Assembly (NCBI GenBank): GCA_940337035.1
Contig: OW679195.1
Coordinates: 171,898,015 to 171,962,014 of the forward strand
Source: Agriotes lineatus
Taxonomy: Eukaryota > Arthropoda > Insecta > Coleoptera > Elateridae
Direction: 5' to 3'
Length of the DNA: 64,000 bases
In this document: positions 1 to 10,666 of the stretch, piece after piece
Position numbering within the stretch: position 1 is the first letter of the stretch
Layout of the letters: the number at the start of each line of letters is the position of its first letter
Position numbers and translations under genes: made by a program
Notes under the pieces: generated by a model
What the model was told of the DNA's origin: nothing
The model's input: the letters and a program-made list of their open reading frames with translations, nothing else
Database searches by the model: none

Positions 1-688
1 TAATGGAATAAAAGCAAAATATGCCGTGCAAGTATTTATGAATAAACTGATCAGGTGTAAGTTACTCTTGTTTCAGTTGCATATTATTGTTTCTCAGGCA
101 ATAAGTGGTACGGCTACATTGGCTTCCGCCACAAACGTGTAGCGGCCAGTTGCAGCTTATGGTCGGTTTGCAATGTTTTTTTGCTACAGCTTTTCTGTAG
201 TTCTTCTGGTATAAACTTAATGGTACTTTGGGGTCCGGTATAACGTCCTAGACAGCAGCATGTTCAACAAGATATAGAGACTCACGTAATTAGAAAAAAT
301 GTTCTAGTGGTACTATGATCGATGTTTAAATAATTGAGTCTATGTCTCAAGCTTCTATGTTTTATTGCTTATGAGATCCCCATGTTAATCAAGCTATTTT
401 TGACATACGTTGTGTAACTGTATAATATTATTAAAATGATTTAAATGCCTATCACCACTATATCCCCACATCTTTGACCAAATATTATATAGAACCAAAT
501 CTATACTTTTTGCAAATACACTTTAAATAAAAAATAGATGTGATTATACTTCTACTTACAAATAGGCAATTCCTACTTTTAATGATTGACAGTATAGCTG
601 CTTCTATTATCTAGAAAATTGTACTGCCTAATTAGAATAATTTGATTTCTCAAATATTTGGATATATTTAACTTATTTTTTTTTATAG
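1..688. other. Intron or upstream sequence without a recognised gene
   Basis: AT-rich sequence ending in a pyrimidine-rich tract and an AG at 687-688, the 3' splice site of the first exon visible here. No repeat, RNA gene or coding segment was recognised. The first exon opens inside a codon, so earlier exons of the host gene must lie to the left of the window. Confidence 0.5.
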
Positions 689-822
689 GTGTAACAGACA
701 TTGAAGCTTCTGTAAGCTTTTTTGCACAGTTTATGCTTAAATATGGCGATAACCATGTTCCTCTTCATACATGCTCTCTGGAGACTGCTTTAATAGAAGC
801 ATGCTTTGCTCCCATCGAATCG
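689..822 (+). CDS. Host gene exon: start of a FAF1/Caspar-like UAS domain
   Basis: Internal exon. The acceptor AG is at 687-688 and the donor GTAAAT begins at 823. Its first two bases finish a codon begun in an earlier exon, followed by 44 codons ending on a codon boundary. The peptide contains FFAQFMLKYGD and then a segment ending EACFAPIES. This pattern resembles the start of the UAS domain of FAF1 (Caspar in flies), a ubiquitin-pathway adaptor with a thioredoxin-like fold. It joins in frame to 882-1294. The homology is recognised from memory of the family; the match is clear in pattern but divergent, so this may be a FAF1 relative rather than the orthologue. Confidence 0.75.
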
Positions 823-881
823 GTAAATATATTTAAGATTCTATCAGTTTTAGATGTTTATAACGATTTTTTTCATTTCAG

Positions 882-1294
882 CGCAAAATAATTGCTCTAT
901 ACTTTCATAATGAAAATGATGCGTTTTCTAAAATGTTTTGTCCTACACTTGTCAGCGGTGACATCAGAACTGTTCTAGAAAACACGTTTTATGTGTTAGG
1001 ATGGGATGTTAGTGATGTACAATATCATGATGCCCTAAACAAGTCACTAAATGACAATATGGACTACAATGATCTTGCAAAGTTTTTGCTGACTGGAAAA
1101 CATGCAGCACTTTTCATAATTTCTCCTATAGAGAATTCTACCACTACGTTATCTATACTTCATGGTTCCACAGTAACGAGCTGTGAGGTACTTAAGACTT
1201 TAAAACAGGTTGAAAGTGATTTTAAGGCAGAAATAAAAAATGAGATGCAAGTGAAAATGTTACAAGACACACTTAAATCAGATCATGATATCGA
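882..1294 (+). CDS. Host gene exon: body of the UAS-like domain
   Basis: The exon follows AG at 880-881 and ends before the strong donor GTAAGT at 1295. It carries 137 codons plus two bases of a split codon. The peptide begins RKIIALYFHNE, has a short FCPTLV segment, then LGWDVSD, then FLLTGKHAALFII, and ends in a charged helix (LKTLKQVESDFKAEIKNEM). This order of strand, LGWD-type motif, FLII strand and charged tail is that of UAS domains in FAF1-type proteins. No thioredoxin CxxC is present, as is usual for UAS domains, so a redox role is unlikely and a protein-binding role is inferred. Splicing to 2565 keeps the frame open. Confidence 0.78.
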
Positions 1295-1430
1295 GTAAGT
1301 TTCATGTTTTAAATAAAACATTTATGTATTCCCTTCTGCTCTTACCTCAGTTAAATAATTTCAGGGATGTAGGTATACATTGTATTTGAAGTTATTGGTA
1401 TTGGAATAACAAAATAGCTATTTATGTTAG

Positions 1431-1812
1431 AAGTACGAAATTAGAGACTTTTTTGGATGAGCCACAGTTTATGGACAAGCGAGCGAGGCACATAAATAAG
1501 GCGAGTCTGAAAGTTCGTTTTCGTGCAAGTTACATACATAATTTTTTTTCTACTGTTTTGGGAGAGTTTTTTCTAATTATAAAATGACAGTTTAATCGAG
1601 GAAGTCAGGAGAAGTTGAGTGGGAGTGTCAATTTTGATTTAAATTGATTGAAATGATTGTTAGTTTTAGTTGCTACAGTTATTACTGACGAAAAGTAAAA
1701 GTTACTAGTATAAAAAAGCTATGTATTTTACAAGTACGAAATTAAGGACTTTTTTGGACGAGCTGCAGTTTATGGCCAAGCGAGTGCAGTGAGCGAGCCA
1801 CACAAATAAGGC
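1431..1812 (+). repeat. Two direct copies of a 75-bp unit
   Basis: The copy at 1431-1502 and the one at 1732-1812 share AAGTACGAAATTA, a run around CTTTTTTGGA, and an ending of AAATAAGGC. The second carries a short insertion of about 10 bp. They may be terminal repeats of a small degraded element of about 380 bp; its class is unknown. Confidence 0.5.
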
Positions 1813-1875
1813 CGCTGAACACTGCCGAAATTGATAGCTTTTCGATGCAGCAGAACGCAAATTATATAATACGCC

Positions 1876-2370
1876 GCCGTTCATTTGAAGTGGATCACTT
1901 AAAGGAACTAGTTTCTAAGACATTTTGCTAACCTTTTTACAGAAAAATGTAGTTTATATTATTGCTAATGAGTTAACTATTGTTTTAAAAATAATAAGTA
2001 GCCTCACGTCAGTTTTAAGTCATATCATTTTTAATAAGTACGCGATAATCAACCATGTGTAACTTGTTCTAAAGTCTAACCGACGTAATGGCATTATTTA
2101 AAGCAGTAATAATTATTAAATTTTTATCAAACAACACACAAAACATACTAATATCTTCAAACTTATTTACTATACGTTATGCATTGTTGACTTATCGTGT
2201 ACTTATTAGAAGTGATATTACTTAAAAATGATATGTGCCTACTTGATATTTTTAAAACAATAGTTAACTCGCTTACTAGCAATAATACCAACTACATTTT
2301 GCTATAAAAAAAGTTAATAAAATTGTTGTCAAAACTGGTTTCTTTAAGTGATTCACAAATGAACTACGGT
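1876..2370. repeat. Foldback element with long imperfect inverted arms
   Basis: The left arm (from about 1876) runs GTTCATTTG, CACTTAAAG, AAAATGTAGTT, GAGTTAACTATTG. The right arm ends with the reverse complement of the same string (CAATAGTTAACTC to CAAATGAAC, ending near 2370). Arms are about 150 bp with scattered mismatches. No coding capacity was seen; a MITE-like origin is inferred. Confidence 0.65.
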
Positions 2371-2564
2371 ATATTTTTCTTTGTGCTTACAACATACTAG
2401 TAGTCATCAGTATTTTTAAAAGCAAACATTGTGCATAAAAAACTAGTTTATTTTTTGGACTGTCAAGGAAATAAAGATATATTTTATAGAGATTCTTTGG
2501 AAAAGCAAATTACTTATATTCTTATACCTTCTCAGTTTTTGAAATAAAATTTAAAACCTTTTAG

Positions 2565-2761
2565 TGCACTGAAATTTCAACAACTCATGTGCGATCGTCT
2601 TGGGGATAGAGACTATGACTGCTTTCAATATGACGAGCACAAATATTTAAAACAAAAGATTGGATTTGCTTTGTATGGGCCACCAAGTGAAGAATCTGGT
2701 TATGATGAAAAAGAAAATATACGAATTGAGAAAACTTATCAACAAATTCGCCACTATAATA
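2565..2761 (+). CDS. Host gene exon following the UAS-like domain
   Basis: The exon starts after CCTTTTAG and ends before GTAAGT at 2762. It completes the split codon from 1294 and stays open, giving 65 codons plus one base. The peptide includes LMCDRLGDRDYD, then IGFALYGPPSEESG, then a charged stretch ending QIRHYN. I do not recognise it as part of FAF1. It may be the start of the DUF4781-like part encoded from 18848. The exon ends in phase 1, whereas the next clear exon starts in phase 0, so a direct join would give an immediate stop. Confidence 0.72.
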
Positions 2762-3699
2762 GTAAGTTTTATTCATTATTGAATTAATTTGTTACAATTA
2801 CTTTTAAAATTAAATGGAGTGTAAGGCAAATGTACATGCACAAAAGTTATAGGCCTAAACTGATATTACCCAAATTTTATAGTTGGAGATATGCTTTTTA
2901 TCACTTCATTGAGAAATATGTATCATTATGTGAATCAAATGAAATGTCCTGTGGAAATTTTTGGGGAATATTTTTATGAAACTTTCATTAATTCATTCTA
3001 AAGTCGAGTTTTAGAAGGGATTTTTTTAAAAGCTTTTGAAAGTTTTTGAAAATTTCAAGTACCTAGTTTAATTTTTTATTAATAATTGAATATTTTTACT
3101 TAGATTGACATCAGTTATGATGTTTACAATTATATTATTTTCACTACAAAATAATTGTCACTTTCTTGTGATTTTTTTAAAATTCCGAAATTGTCAAAAA
3201 TATATTTTTTAAACATTAGCTCCACCGATTTTGTATAATTTTTTTAAAACATACGTGCTGTGTTAAATTTAAATATTTGCTATACATTTTTTTATTTTCA
3301 ATGTTTCTTCTTTACAATCATTTGTAGCATTTAACGGATTTGTTTTTGTCAGAACTATCTCTTACAATTCCGTTTCTACTTTCAGTATTTACGTATTTCA
3401 TAAGTACCTATAGAATTGACGTCTCCAATGTGTGTTTATCCCATCATGTCGAGTTTAAGCATTCTACGCTCTGTCTTAATTTATGTCATCCTTAGAACTT
3501 TACTTGTTTCTAGATAGAACTGATGATTAACTAAATCCCTGTGTTGGTCCCTAAGGAAATATACGTTCTGTACATTTTTACCTTTATTTTTAACGTAGGT
3601 AGTTATTAGTCATTAACCATGGATCTATAATCCCAGTTTTCATCACGTTTTATTATTTCTTCTGGGATATGAATGAAAATGTAGATAATACATAAGGTA

Positions 3700-3959
3700 A
3701 TATCGAGAGATCCAAAAAAAACTGTTCCTCAGCGGGCTGTGGAAATTCAACGTATGAATAATATGTTGGTGACACTGTACGTCAATGTCAAATTCGGAGT
3801 TAGCAGGTTAGGATTTGCGTCATTTTGTGTCATAACTTACGGAAAACCTAACCTGATAACCTCGAATTTAACATTGACGTACAGTGTCACCAACATATTA
3901 TTCATACGTTGAATTTCCACAGCCCGCTGAGGAACAGTTTTTTTTGGATCTCTCGATAT
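3700..3959. repeat. Foldback MITE, family A, complete copy
   Basis: A 260-bp near-palindrome. It starts ATATCGAGAGATCC and ends GGATCTCTCGATAT. The inner arms carry TTGGTGACACTGTACGTCAA and its complement, with a short asymmetric centre containing CAGGTTAGG-type sequence. Related cores occur at 16445-16599, 31711-31851 and 56941-57212, which makes this a dispersed family with differing outer arms. It has no coding capacity. Confidence 0.85.
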
Positions 3960-4779
3960 ATAACATTGGTTCAAAAAATTCATAAAATCAGGTTTAGTTC
4001 ACTACAACCAGAAATGTAGTGGTATCATATTCCCTCTAGCGGAAAAAGGTCTGCTTGATGCATGATTCTGGACGTTGTGGGCAGTTATATCGAGTGATCA
4101 AATAAATTTAAATATTAGTTTGTTGTCGCACTATATAAACGTAATGTAATCAATTCATTTGTGATTAGCTAACTCGATATGAAACTTATTCAATGACTGG
4201 ATTTAAGTGCAGGGCTGTTTATATGACTCCACATTTACGCATGAATGATGATTATCTTAGAAAGATTCATCTAGTTATATTGTCATTTATTCTACCCACC
4301 CACTTCTAAGCCTGTTCGAGGATTTTCAAGTTATCGAGAGAAGGTGAAGTGTCCATAATAAATACGAACGTTTTTTTTTTCATGAACTCATCTTTTTTCC
4401 ATGATTTGTTGGACCAAGATCTTTCAAATATGAATTAATTTTTGATGAAGTAAGAGTGCACCTCCGCTTTAATTTTCTTGTTAATTTTTTCACACAGCCT
4501 ATGTAAATATGCTGTATTCACTTACAATTCTATAGTTCTTGGATATTTCTGGTTTCTTATGTATGTACAATACACAAACAGTTTTCAATTTCTCTGATAT
4601 TTTACTGTTTCTTCTACATTTGGTAATTACAATATCAGTTTTACAATAAACTAGCATTTCAATCTTCATTTGTAACCTGGATTTTTTAAGTTTTGGTGCT
4701 TCTTTACTTTCTCTTATGGTAGTATTCATGACTTTGTTAGTTAGTAGTGGTAGGCTGTCAGTTGTTCTCAACTATATCT
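3960..4779. other. Unclassified AT-rich spacer
   Basis: No repeat or gene was recognised. A 90-codon open frame on the minus strand at 4499-4771 has no recognisable motif, and its low-complexity Lys-rich composition is expected by chance in AT-rich DNA. Confidence 0.4.
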
Positions 4780-4909
4780 TCAAACAGTAATAAGAATTTA
4801 TGAGTGAAGGCAAAAAGTATACCACACAAGAACATACAGTGGAGACAGAGACAAATGGGAAACCTAAAGCACAGAAAATATCAATAAAAACAGAATAAAC
4901 TAGTAGAAA

Positions 4910-5390
4910 TGGGCAATGGAATGTGCGAACACTTTATTAGGCAGGCAAGCTAAAGCAAACAATTAAAGATATCGATAAATATGAGTTGGCAATATTAGAA
5001 GTCAGCGACACACACTGGAAAAACAATGGAGAAATAGTGGTAGAAGAGGATTTGTTTATTTACTCAGGCCTACTAGAAAAAAAAAATGCTGAACAAGAAT
5101 ATGGAGTTCACATCCTGCTCAATAGAAAAATAAAAGATGTATTATCAATGGAAAGCGGTATCGGAAAGAATCATTTCAGTACGATTTAGCTTAGCAAATA
5201 AAAGCTTTCGGTAATTCAGTGTTACGCTCCAATGGAGGTAGCAGAATATGAACAGAAGGTACAGAGCACATAACTGAAAAGCAAGATGTAGGGAAAAAAT
5301 ACACAAATGGAGATCTACTACTAGAATTATGTGGAATAGATAATTTACAAATGCGAGGTACAATCTTTAAACCTAAAACATGTCATAAAA
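4910..5390 (+). pseudogene. RTE-type apurinic endonuclease, N-terminal half, broken
   Basis: The reading passes through WNVRTL, GKLKQTI, LAILEVSDTHW and, after a frame change, QCYAPMEV, then NLQMRGTIF near 5345. These are the first conserved blocks of LINE endonucleases, which nick target DNA for target-primed reverse transcription. The active-site Glu of the ExxW block is Asp here (SDTHW). At least one frameshift lies near 5190. The frame is cut near 5390 and resumes at about 6190. Confidence 0.7.
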
Positions 5391-6190
5391 TAACATAACA
5401 TCTCTGTTGATCCTCAATCTTTCTGGACCTTTATTAAACATAAAAAGCAAAATTCTGGCATACCAGTTCCGATGTTTTCGCAAGATAGCATTTTACTAAC
5501 AAATGAAATGGTTGCTGAAGGTTTTAGAACATTTTTTAGTAGCAATTTTTCTCCAAATGATGGCACAAGTCATAGAGTTGATAGCATTTGTGGTATTAAC
5601 AAATACAGCATAGTCCTTGACAGCATTACGGACAATGAGTCAAAATGTCTATTGCTAAATTAAAAAACTCTAGATCAGTAGAACCTGATAATGTGCCCAC
5701 ATGTGTTGTTAAAGATTGTGCAGAATTCTTTGTTGAACCACTAATGATTATTTTCAATTTATGTATATCACTAATATTTTTCCGGAGAAATGGAAACTAG
5801 CTAAAATATGTCAATTTTTAAATCTGAAAACTAAATCATATAGATAATTACCGTCCAATTGCACTTCTTTCTGTGTTTGCCAAGGTATTTGAGTCTGTAA
5901 TTCATGGAGGCCTATACCGGCAGGTTTTGCATCAGATTTCTTGAGGCAGCATGGTTTTGTTAGCAAACGCTCTACTCTTACTAATTTAAACAAGTTTTAC
6001 TCAATATGTTAGGAAGCACTGGAAAGCAGAAGTCAAGTTGATGTCATTTATACGGACTTCTCCAAGGCTTTTGATCGTGTTGATCATGCTATTTTGCTGC
6101 AGAAGCTTGTTGCTGTAGGTCTTCATGACAAATTTGTTAACTTAATTAGGTCTTATTTAACCAACCGCAAACAATATGTTTATTGTAATT
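5391..6190 (+). mobile_element. CR1/Jockey-like LINE fragment nested in the RTE endonuclease
   Basis: An independent reverse transcriptase remnant: FWTFIKHKK near 5425, then the frame 5472-5663, DNYRPIALLSVFAKVFE near 5845-5890, and DVIYTDFSKAFDRVDH near 6040-6080, ending around SYLTNRKQY near 6170. These are RT blocks 0-4 of Jockey/CR1-type elements; the palm YxDD block is absent. Endonuclease pieces of another family lie on both sides, so this fragment was inserted into that element. Exact ends could not be fixed. Confidence 0.72.
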
Positions 6191-6310
6191 AGATGTGCAA
6201 AATAAAAGGTGCAGATGTAGGGTCTGATCATTATCTACTAGTAGCAAAAATAGGCTTTGAATTCAGATAAAACAGAGATAAGAAAAGGTGCTATAGTAAT
6301 AAAAAATCTG

Positions 6311-6848
6311 TTGTGTACACACACACAACTTCCTTTTACAGTGATCTTATAATTAGTAAAAAATTTGTTTTTTAAAATTTTTTGAGCATTTGTCAAAAAT
6401 GTTCAAACATTACAAATTCTACAGAAACCGTACAAAATAGTGAGCTAATTGAAGTTAATTAAGAAAAAAACATTTTAGAGTTATTCAACTGGAAAATCAT
6501 CTATCTCACATCAATACACATTAAAAATGTAATAAAAATGTAAAGTTTGAAAAAATCATTACAGCCATTTTTGAAAAAATTGAAAAAAAACTGAAAAATC
6601 ACAAGAGTAAATACCATACTTCTGGTTATGCAATTTTCTTCAAAAGCTTGCTGTCGCATCTAGATAGTACACAAAACTTATATATGAAGTTTCAACGCCA
6701 TACCACTTCGTTTTTTGAGACATTCTGTTCACAGACAGACATGTTTTTTGGGTTCAAGGGACTCTAAAACGTGAAGATCTGTTAAAAACTCAATTTCGAA
6801 TTTTTTGAGGTGAATCCAATACTCTCTTTATTGTAAAAACAAGTAAAA
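6311..6848 (-). repeat. Dispersed 'ACTTCC' repeat, partial copy, minus strand
   Basis: Reverse complement of the repeat at 17644-18328. Shared marks are ACAACTTCCTTTTACAGTG at its left edge, the block around CAAAAGCTTGCTGTCGCATC near 6650, and TTTTTTGAGGTGAATCCAAT near its right edge. It is somewhat degraded and lies between the endonuclease and linker pieces of the RTE-type LINE. Confidence 0.8.
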
Positions 6849-7129
6849 ATCCAACTTAGAAAATTTCACGTCCATTTAAGTTATATAGAGCAACATCACC
6901 CTAGACAACTTTTTATCGATTACCTGTTAGAATATTATGTGGAAAAATGTGAAAGATGGATACACGTACACTGTACGAAAATTCTTGGGGTAAGAAAGGA
7001 GAACTATGCAGATTGGATAAGCAATAATATGTGGCAGAAAACCAAATCTGAAAAGGAATAGATCCAAAGGCATTATTTTAACAAAAGTAAGAAGAAAAAA
7101 ATAGCATCGAGGCAGATAAACGTGGTCAA

Positions 7130-7640
7130 ATGGAAAATCTTGCTAGAGAACCACAACAGGCAGTTAATAAAGGTAACAGTAAAGTTTTATATAATATATT
7201 AAATAAGTTAGCAGGAAAGCAAAAGCAGACGACGAATATACCTATCAAAAGCAAAGATGGACAGGTCTTACCAGTAGACGAACAACTTAAAATGTGGAGA
7301 GATCACTGTAACAAGGCAATGAATAATGCAGCACAAAATAAAATATTGCAAATAAATGATGCTCCTCCAACGAAAGCATAAATATAAAAAGCATTGTACA
7401 GATTGTCTAATGTACCTGGTATTTCGCATGCCTAGACCTTGTCCATAACAAAAGCAAAAAAAAAACTGGGTAAAGCACATGGTAACGATCAGATTACAAT
7501 AGATATGCTGCAGCTTTGTGTTCCGTCTGCCTTCAATATATTATTTTCACTTAAAAAAATATGGGAAAAGGAAATAATTTTAACTTGTATGGTGGAAACG
7601 TCATCACAGAAAAAATTGATAGCTTTACTTATATAAGTAG
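7130..7640 (+). pseudogene. RTE-type LINE linker and a short RT remnant
   Basis: The frame at 7130-7381 reads NLAREPQQAVNKGNSKVLYN and continues with KLAGKQKQT and SKDGQVLPVDEQ. This is the spacer between endonuclease and RT in RTE-like proteins. The frame at 7439-7560 has GKAHGNDQI, equivalent to the GKAxGPD block that opens the RT domain. It then jumps to C-terminal sequence (EKIDSFTYISRVI near 7610), so most of the RT is deleted. It is non-functional. Confidence 0.72.
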
Positions 7641-7802
7641 AGTGATTACACAGGAAGGGGGCTTAGTGGAAGATGTACAACACAGAATTAACAAGGTGTG
7701 AAGTGCATCTATTACTATGAACAAGATTTGGAGATTCTCTAACTTCGAAGAGGAAACTAAACTCTGAATATTTAGTACAACCATTAAGGCAGTTCTGTTA
7801 TA

Positions 7803-9049
7803 CAGGGTATTGAAAAAAAGGGTCGGATATTTTACCCACTTATATATCTTATCAATACAAACAAAAAAGTCTTAATAAACATGGGTCTGGAAACACTTCG
7901 TTTCCGAGATACAGGATATTTAAAAAAAAAAATCCCAGCGCTCCTGGAATAAATAATTTAAATCTAAGTAGGCCAAAACATAATCCTTAATAGCACTAAT
8001 AAATCTTAAAAATCGGCTGATGGGTTTTTGAGATAATGGAGCATTTTAGTTTTTGTTTTAATAGGTTCAGAGGCATCCAAAATATGGGCTTTATTTTTTC
8101 TTGAAAACGAAGCGAGATACGAAAAAAATTAAAGAGACAGAAAAATTACATTGTTAGTTGCTTTATTAAAAAAAATATATAAAAATTGCAAAAATCTATT
8201 AGGCGTTATTTTTTTGTGAAAAACTTTTCGAGTTATTTTTGGTCATACTATATGCCCCTAATAGTATATTATACATTAAGGTAGCGAATTGCAGTATTAT
8301 AACCTAAGCGCATATTAGATACTGAGCGCGCAGCGCGAAGTATCTAAAGCGCGAAGGTTATAAGGCGATTCGCTACCTTGGTGTATATACTATTTTTTGC
8401 ACTACCAAACGGCTTAATACCTAAATTCCCAACAAATTTCGAAAATATGTTAACTGTCAACCTGACAATACAGCTCTTTAAAACGTCAAAATTAAAATAG
8501 TCGTATTTGGTAACTTAGCAATTTATCAGTTACCACGGTGAAAATTGTTTATTTTACTTTCTCTCCCTTGGTGGAGAAAATCGAATTCACGACCTAAAGA
8601 TAGACCAATAACGGTGCGTTCTGAGACTAGTAGTGCAAAAAATATTTTTTGCACTACTAGTCTCAGAACGCACCGTTATTGGCCTATTTTGAGGTTGTGA
8701 AGTTGATTTTCTCCACCAAGGGAGAGAATGTAAAATAAACAATTTTCACCGTGGTAACTAATAAATTGCTAAGTTACCAAATATGACTATTTTAATTTTG
8801 ACGTTTTAAAGAGCTGTATTGTCAGGTTGACAGTTAAAATATTTTTGAAATTTGTTGGGAATTTAGGTATTAAGCCGTTTGGTAGTGCAAAAAATAGTAT
8901 ATACACCACGGTAGCGAATCGTCTTATAACCTTCGCGCTTTAGATACTTCGCGCTGCGCGCTCAGTATCTAATATGCGCTCAGGTTATAATACTGCGCTT
9001 CGCTACCTTGATGTATAATATACTATTATCTTTTTTTTTCAACACCTTA
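7803..9049. mobile_element. Degenerate mariner-type element in the LINE, with TA duplication
   Basis: The left end is CAGGGTATTGAAAAAAAGGG and the right end TTTTTTTTTCAACACCTTA, an imperfect inverted pair. TA flanks both ends (7801-7802 and 9050-9051). Removing the element restores the LINE frame across the junction (LLY followed by GCESW). Its left 200 bp match the terminal repeat of the mariner at 21192-22711 (ATACAAACAAAAAAGT). No transposase remains, and a large palindrome occupies 8260-9027. Confidence 0.7.
8260..9027. repeat. 768-bp near-perfect palindrome without a spacer
   Basis: The two arms of 384 bp meet at 8643/8644 inside GCAAAAAATATTTTTTGC. The outer ends are AATAGTATATTATACAT and its complement. 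Matching landmarks include GGTAGCGAA, GCGCGAAGTATCT, TAAGCCGTTTGGTAGTGCAA (complemented on the left), TTGTCAGGTTGACAGT and CTCTCCCTTGG. Only scattered mismatches separate the arms. The outer part of each arm holds a smaller hairpin (AGATACT...AGTATCT). No coding frame was seen. Confidence 0.9.
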
Positions 9050-9470
9050 TATGGATGTGAATCATGGTGTGTAACGTGAGAGCAAAAATAAACTCTATAT
9101 AGTCATTCCTTAACAGATGTTTAAGATATATTCTGGGTATACGATGGTCAGATAAAGTTTCAAATCAAGAATTATGGAAGCGGGCAAAACAACAAGAGAT
9201 AAACATCAAAATTAGAAGGCACAAATACGCATGGATTGGTTACATATTTAGAAAACCCAAAGAAAAATCCAGCAGAGCAGTGCTTGAAGGAAACCCTTTT
9301 GGCAAGACAAAACAACGAAGACCATGAATAACCTGGAGACTCGTGGTGGAGAAAGAAAGATACATGACGATTCAAGAATTGAAGAATATTTGCTGTTGAC
9401 AGAAAAGATGGCAGAAATTCAATACCCTGTGTACCGTATGGGAATTATGGGACCTGTATGTATGTAAATG
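9050..9470 (+). pseudogene. C-terminal tail of the RTE-type LINE
   Basis: One frame reads RCLRYILGIRWSDKVSNQEL, then EINIKIRRHKYAWIGYIFRK, and a later VLEGNPFGKTKQRRP. This is the typical 3' coding end of RTE-like elements, with the conserved WIGH-type motif. A stop follows QRRP. The tail ends near 9450-9470, with no poly(A). Confidence 0.72.
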
Positions 9471-9871
9471 CTTATAATGATTTCTTGCAATCTAACTCCG
9501 TGTCATTATATTTAGACTTTCGTGGGAGTTAGTTTTAATAATTCTTAGTACTTTAGTAGACTGAAGTCTCCTTAATATTTAGCAGGAAACTATTGATCTT
9601 TTGATGAAGTTCAACCTATCTCACAATTTGCTATTGTGCAGTTTTGTTGTATTCTTGTTTCTTTTATATCTGACTAGCTGGCCCGGCAAACGTTGTTTTG
9701 CCCAAAAATAATTTGTCTCTGACACCCCGTTTAACCACTATAGAGTTTTAATTTTATATCATGCTCATCGTCTTGGACTTAAAAATATATGCTACTTTCT
9801 AGCTGTACCCGCGACTTCGTAAGCGCGAGGTTCGTTATTTCTGTATTAAATAATGACTAATTAGTTTCTGT

Positions 9872-10225
9872 CATCCCAGCCCATCTTATCCCATCCCACC
9901 CCCGTCCCCGTCCCGTCCCGTCCCGTCCCGTCCCGTCCCGTCCCGTCCCGTCCCGTCTCCTCCTCTACCATCCCATCCCATCCCTTCCCGTCCCGTCCGT
10001 CCCGTCTCGTCCCATTCCTTCCCGTCCCATCCCGTCCAGTTCAGTCCCGTCCCGTCCCGCCCCGTCTCCTCCTCTACCATCTCATCCCATCCCTTCCCGT
10101 CCCGTCCGTCCCGTCTCGTCCCATTCCTTCCCGTCCCATCCAATTCAGTCCCGTCCCGTCCCGCCCCGTCCCTTCCTGTCCCTTCCCGTCTCGTCTCGTC
10201 CCTTCCCGTCCCGTCCCGTTCCGTC
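9872..10225. repeat. (TCCCG)n pentamer satellite inside the Helitron
   Basis: About 350 bp of tandem TCCCG with variants CCCAT, CCTTC and CCGCC, and a higher-order unit (TCCTCCTCTACCATC...) that recurs near 9957 and 10066. The minus strand is G-rich and would read as a Gly/Asp/Arg/Thr repeat protein (9886-10227). That frame is a by-product of the repeat and is not called as a gene. Confidence 0.92.
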
Positions 10226-10540
10226 AACTCCCGGCAAACGTTCTGTTCAAAAATAATTTGTCTCTGAAACCCCGTTTAACCACTATAAAGTTTTAATTTT
10301 ATGTCATGTCCATCGTCTTGGACTTAAAAATAAATGCCGTTTTCGCAATCAACGTCCTAAAAAACCTCAATAACGACACCCATATCGATTTTTAGGCTTA
10401 TTTACCCCATTTCACCTCTTAAGGGGTAGCGAACCCGACAGACGTTGTCCTGCCCGAACATTGATTTGCCTGCTATTAGCGTGTTCAGCAAACGTTTTTC
10501 CGATATTCGAATTTTCGATTTCTTTCATTTTAAAAACATG

Positions 10541-10666
10541 CTAATAGCTACAACTATTTTCATTATCCGTAGCGCGCTGGTCATCATTGCGGTTGGCACG
10601 TAAAGTAGATACCCGCGCAGCTGACTGTCTTCGACGACCTATGTTAGCTCGTCGTGCCTTTGGCAT
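10541..10666 (-). pseudogene. Truncated N-terminus of a Helitron Rep/helicase protein
   Basis: Read leftward from the ATG at 10666, the peptide starts MPKARRANIGRRRQSAARV and goes on with LRANRNDDQR. This is the characteristic start of Helitron Rep-helicase proteins (MPxARRxxxGRR type). It stops after about 40 codons, with no Rep HUH motif or helicase domain. It marks the orientation of the Helitron and shows that it derives from an autonomous parent. Confidence 0.7.

Larger units (their letters stand above)
1295..2564 (+). other. Intron with a direct-repeat pair and a foldback element
   Basis: Bounded by GTAAGT at 1295 and AG at 2563-2564. It holds two related copies of about 75 bp (1431-1502 and 1732-1812, both starting AAGTACGAAATTA) and a foldback repeat at about 1876-2370. 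No coding sequence was recognised. Confidence 0.6.
4780..9470 (+). mobile_element. Dead RTE-type LINE with three nested insertions
   Basis: Pieces of one non-LTR element appear in order on the plus strand. These are an endonuclease start (WNVRTL at about 4920, LAILEVSD near 4990), an endonuclease end (GADVGSDHYLLVAK near 6210-6250), a linker (KILGVRKENYADW near 6975, then the frame at 7130-7381), a short RT remnant (7439-7560), and the C-terminal tail (9050-9450, with WIGYIFRKP near 9235). The RT core with its catalytic xADD box is deleted. Interruptions are a CR1/Jockey-like fragment at about 5391-6190, a dispersed repeat at 6311-6848 and a mariner at 7803-9049. Stops and frameshifts are frequent, so this is an old, inactive copy. 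The clade name rests on similarity to the single-ORF endonuclease-RT proteins of RTE-like elements. Confidence 0.8.

Noticed and set aside
1431..1812. Possible CRISPR-like direct repeats
   Set aside because: Only two copies of an imperfect 75-bp unit with one 230-bp spacer in a eukaryotic intron; no array and no cas genes.
4499..4771. 90-codon minus-strand frame
   Set aside because: Lys- and Ser-rich, no motif, no neighbouring exon, and expected by chance in this AT-rich stretch.
9886..10227. A 113-codon open frame rich in Gly, Asp, Arg and Thr
   Set aside because: It is the translation of the (TCCCG)n satellite; any frame without stops in this repeat stays open. No start context or conserved domain.
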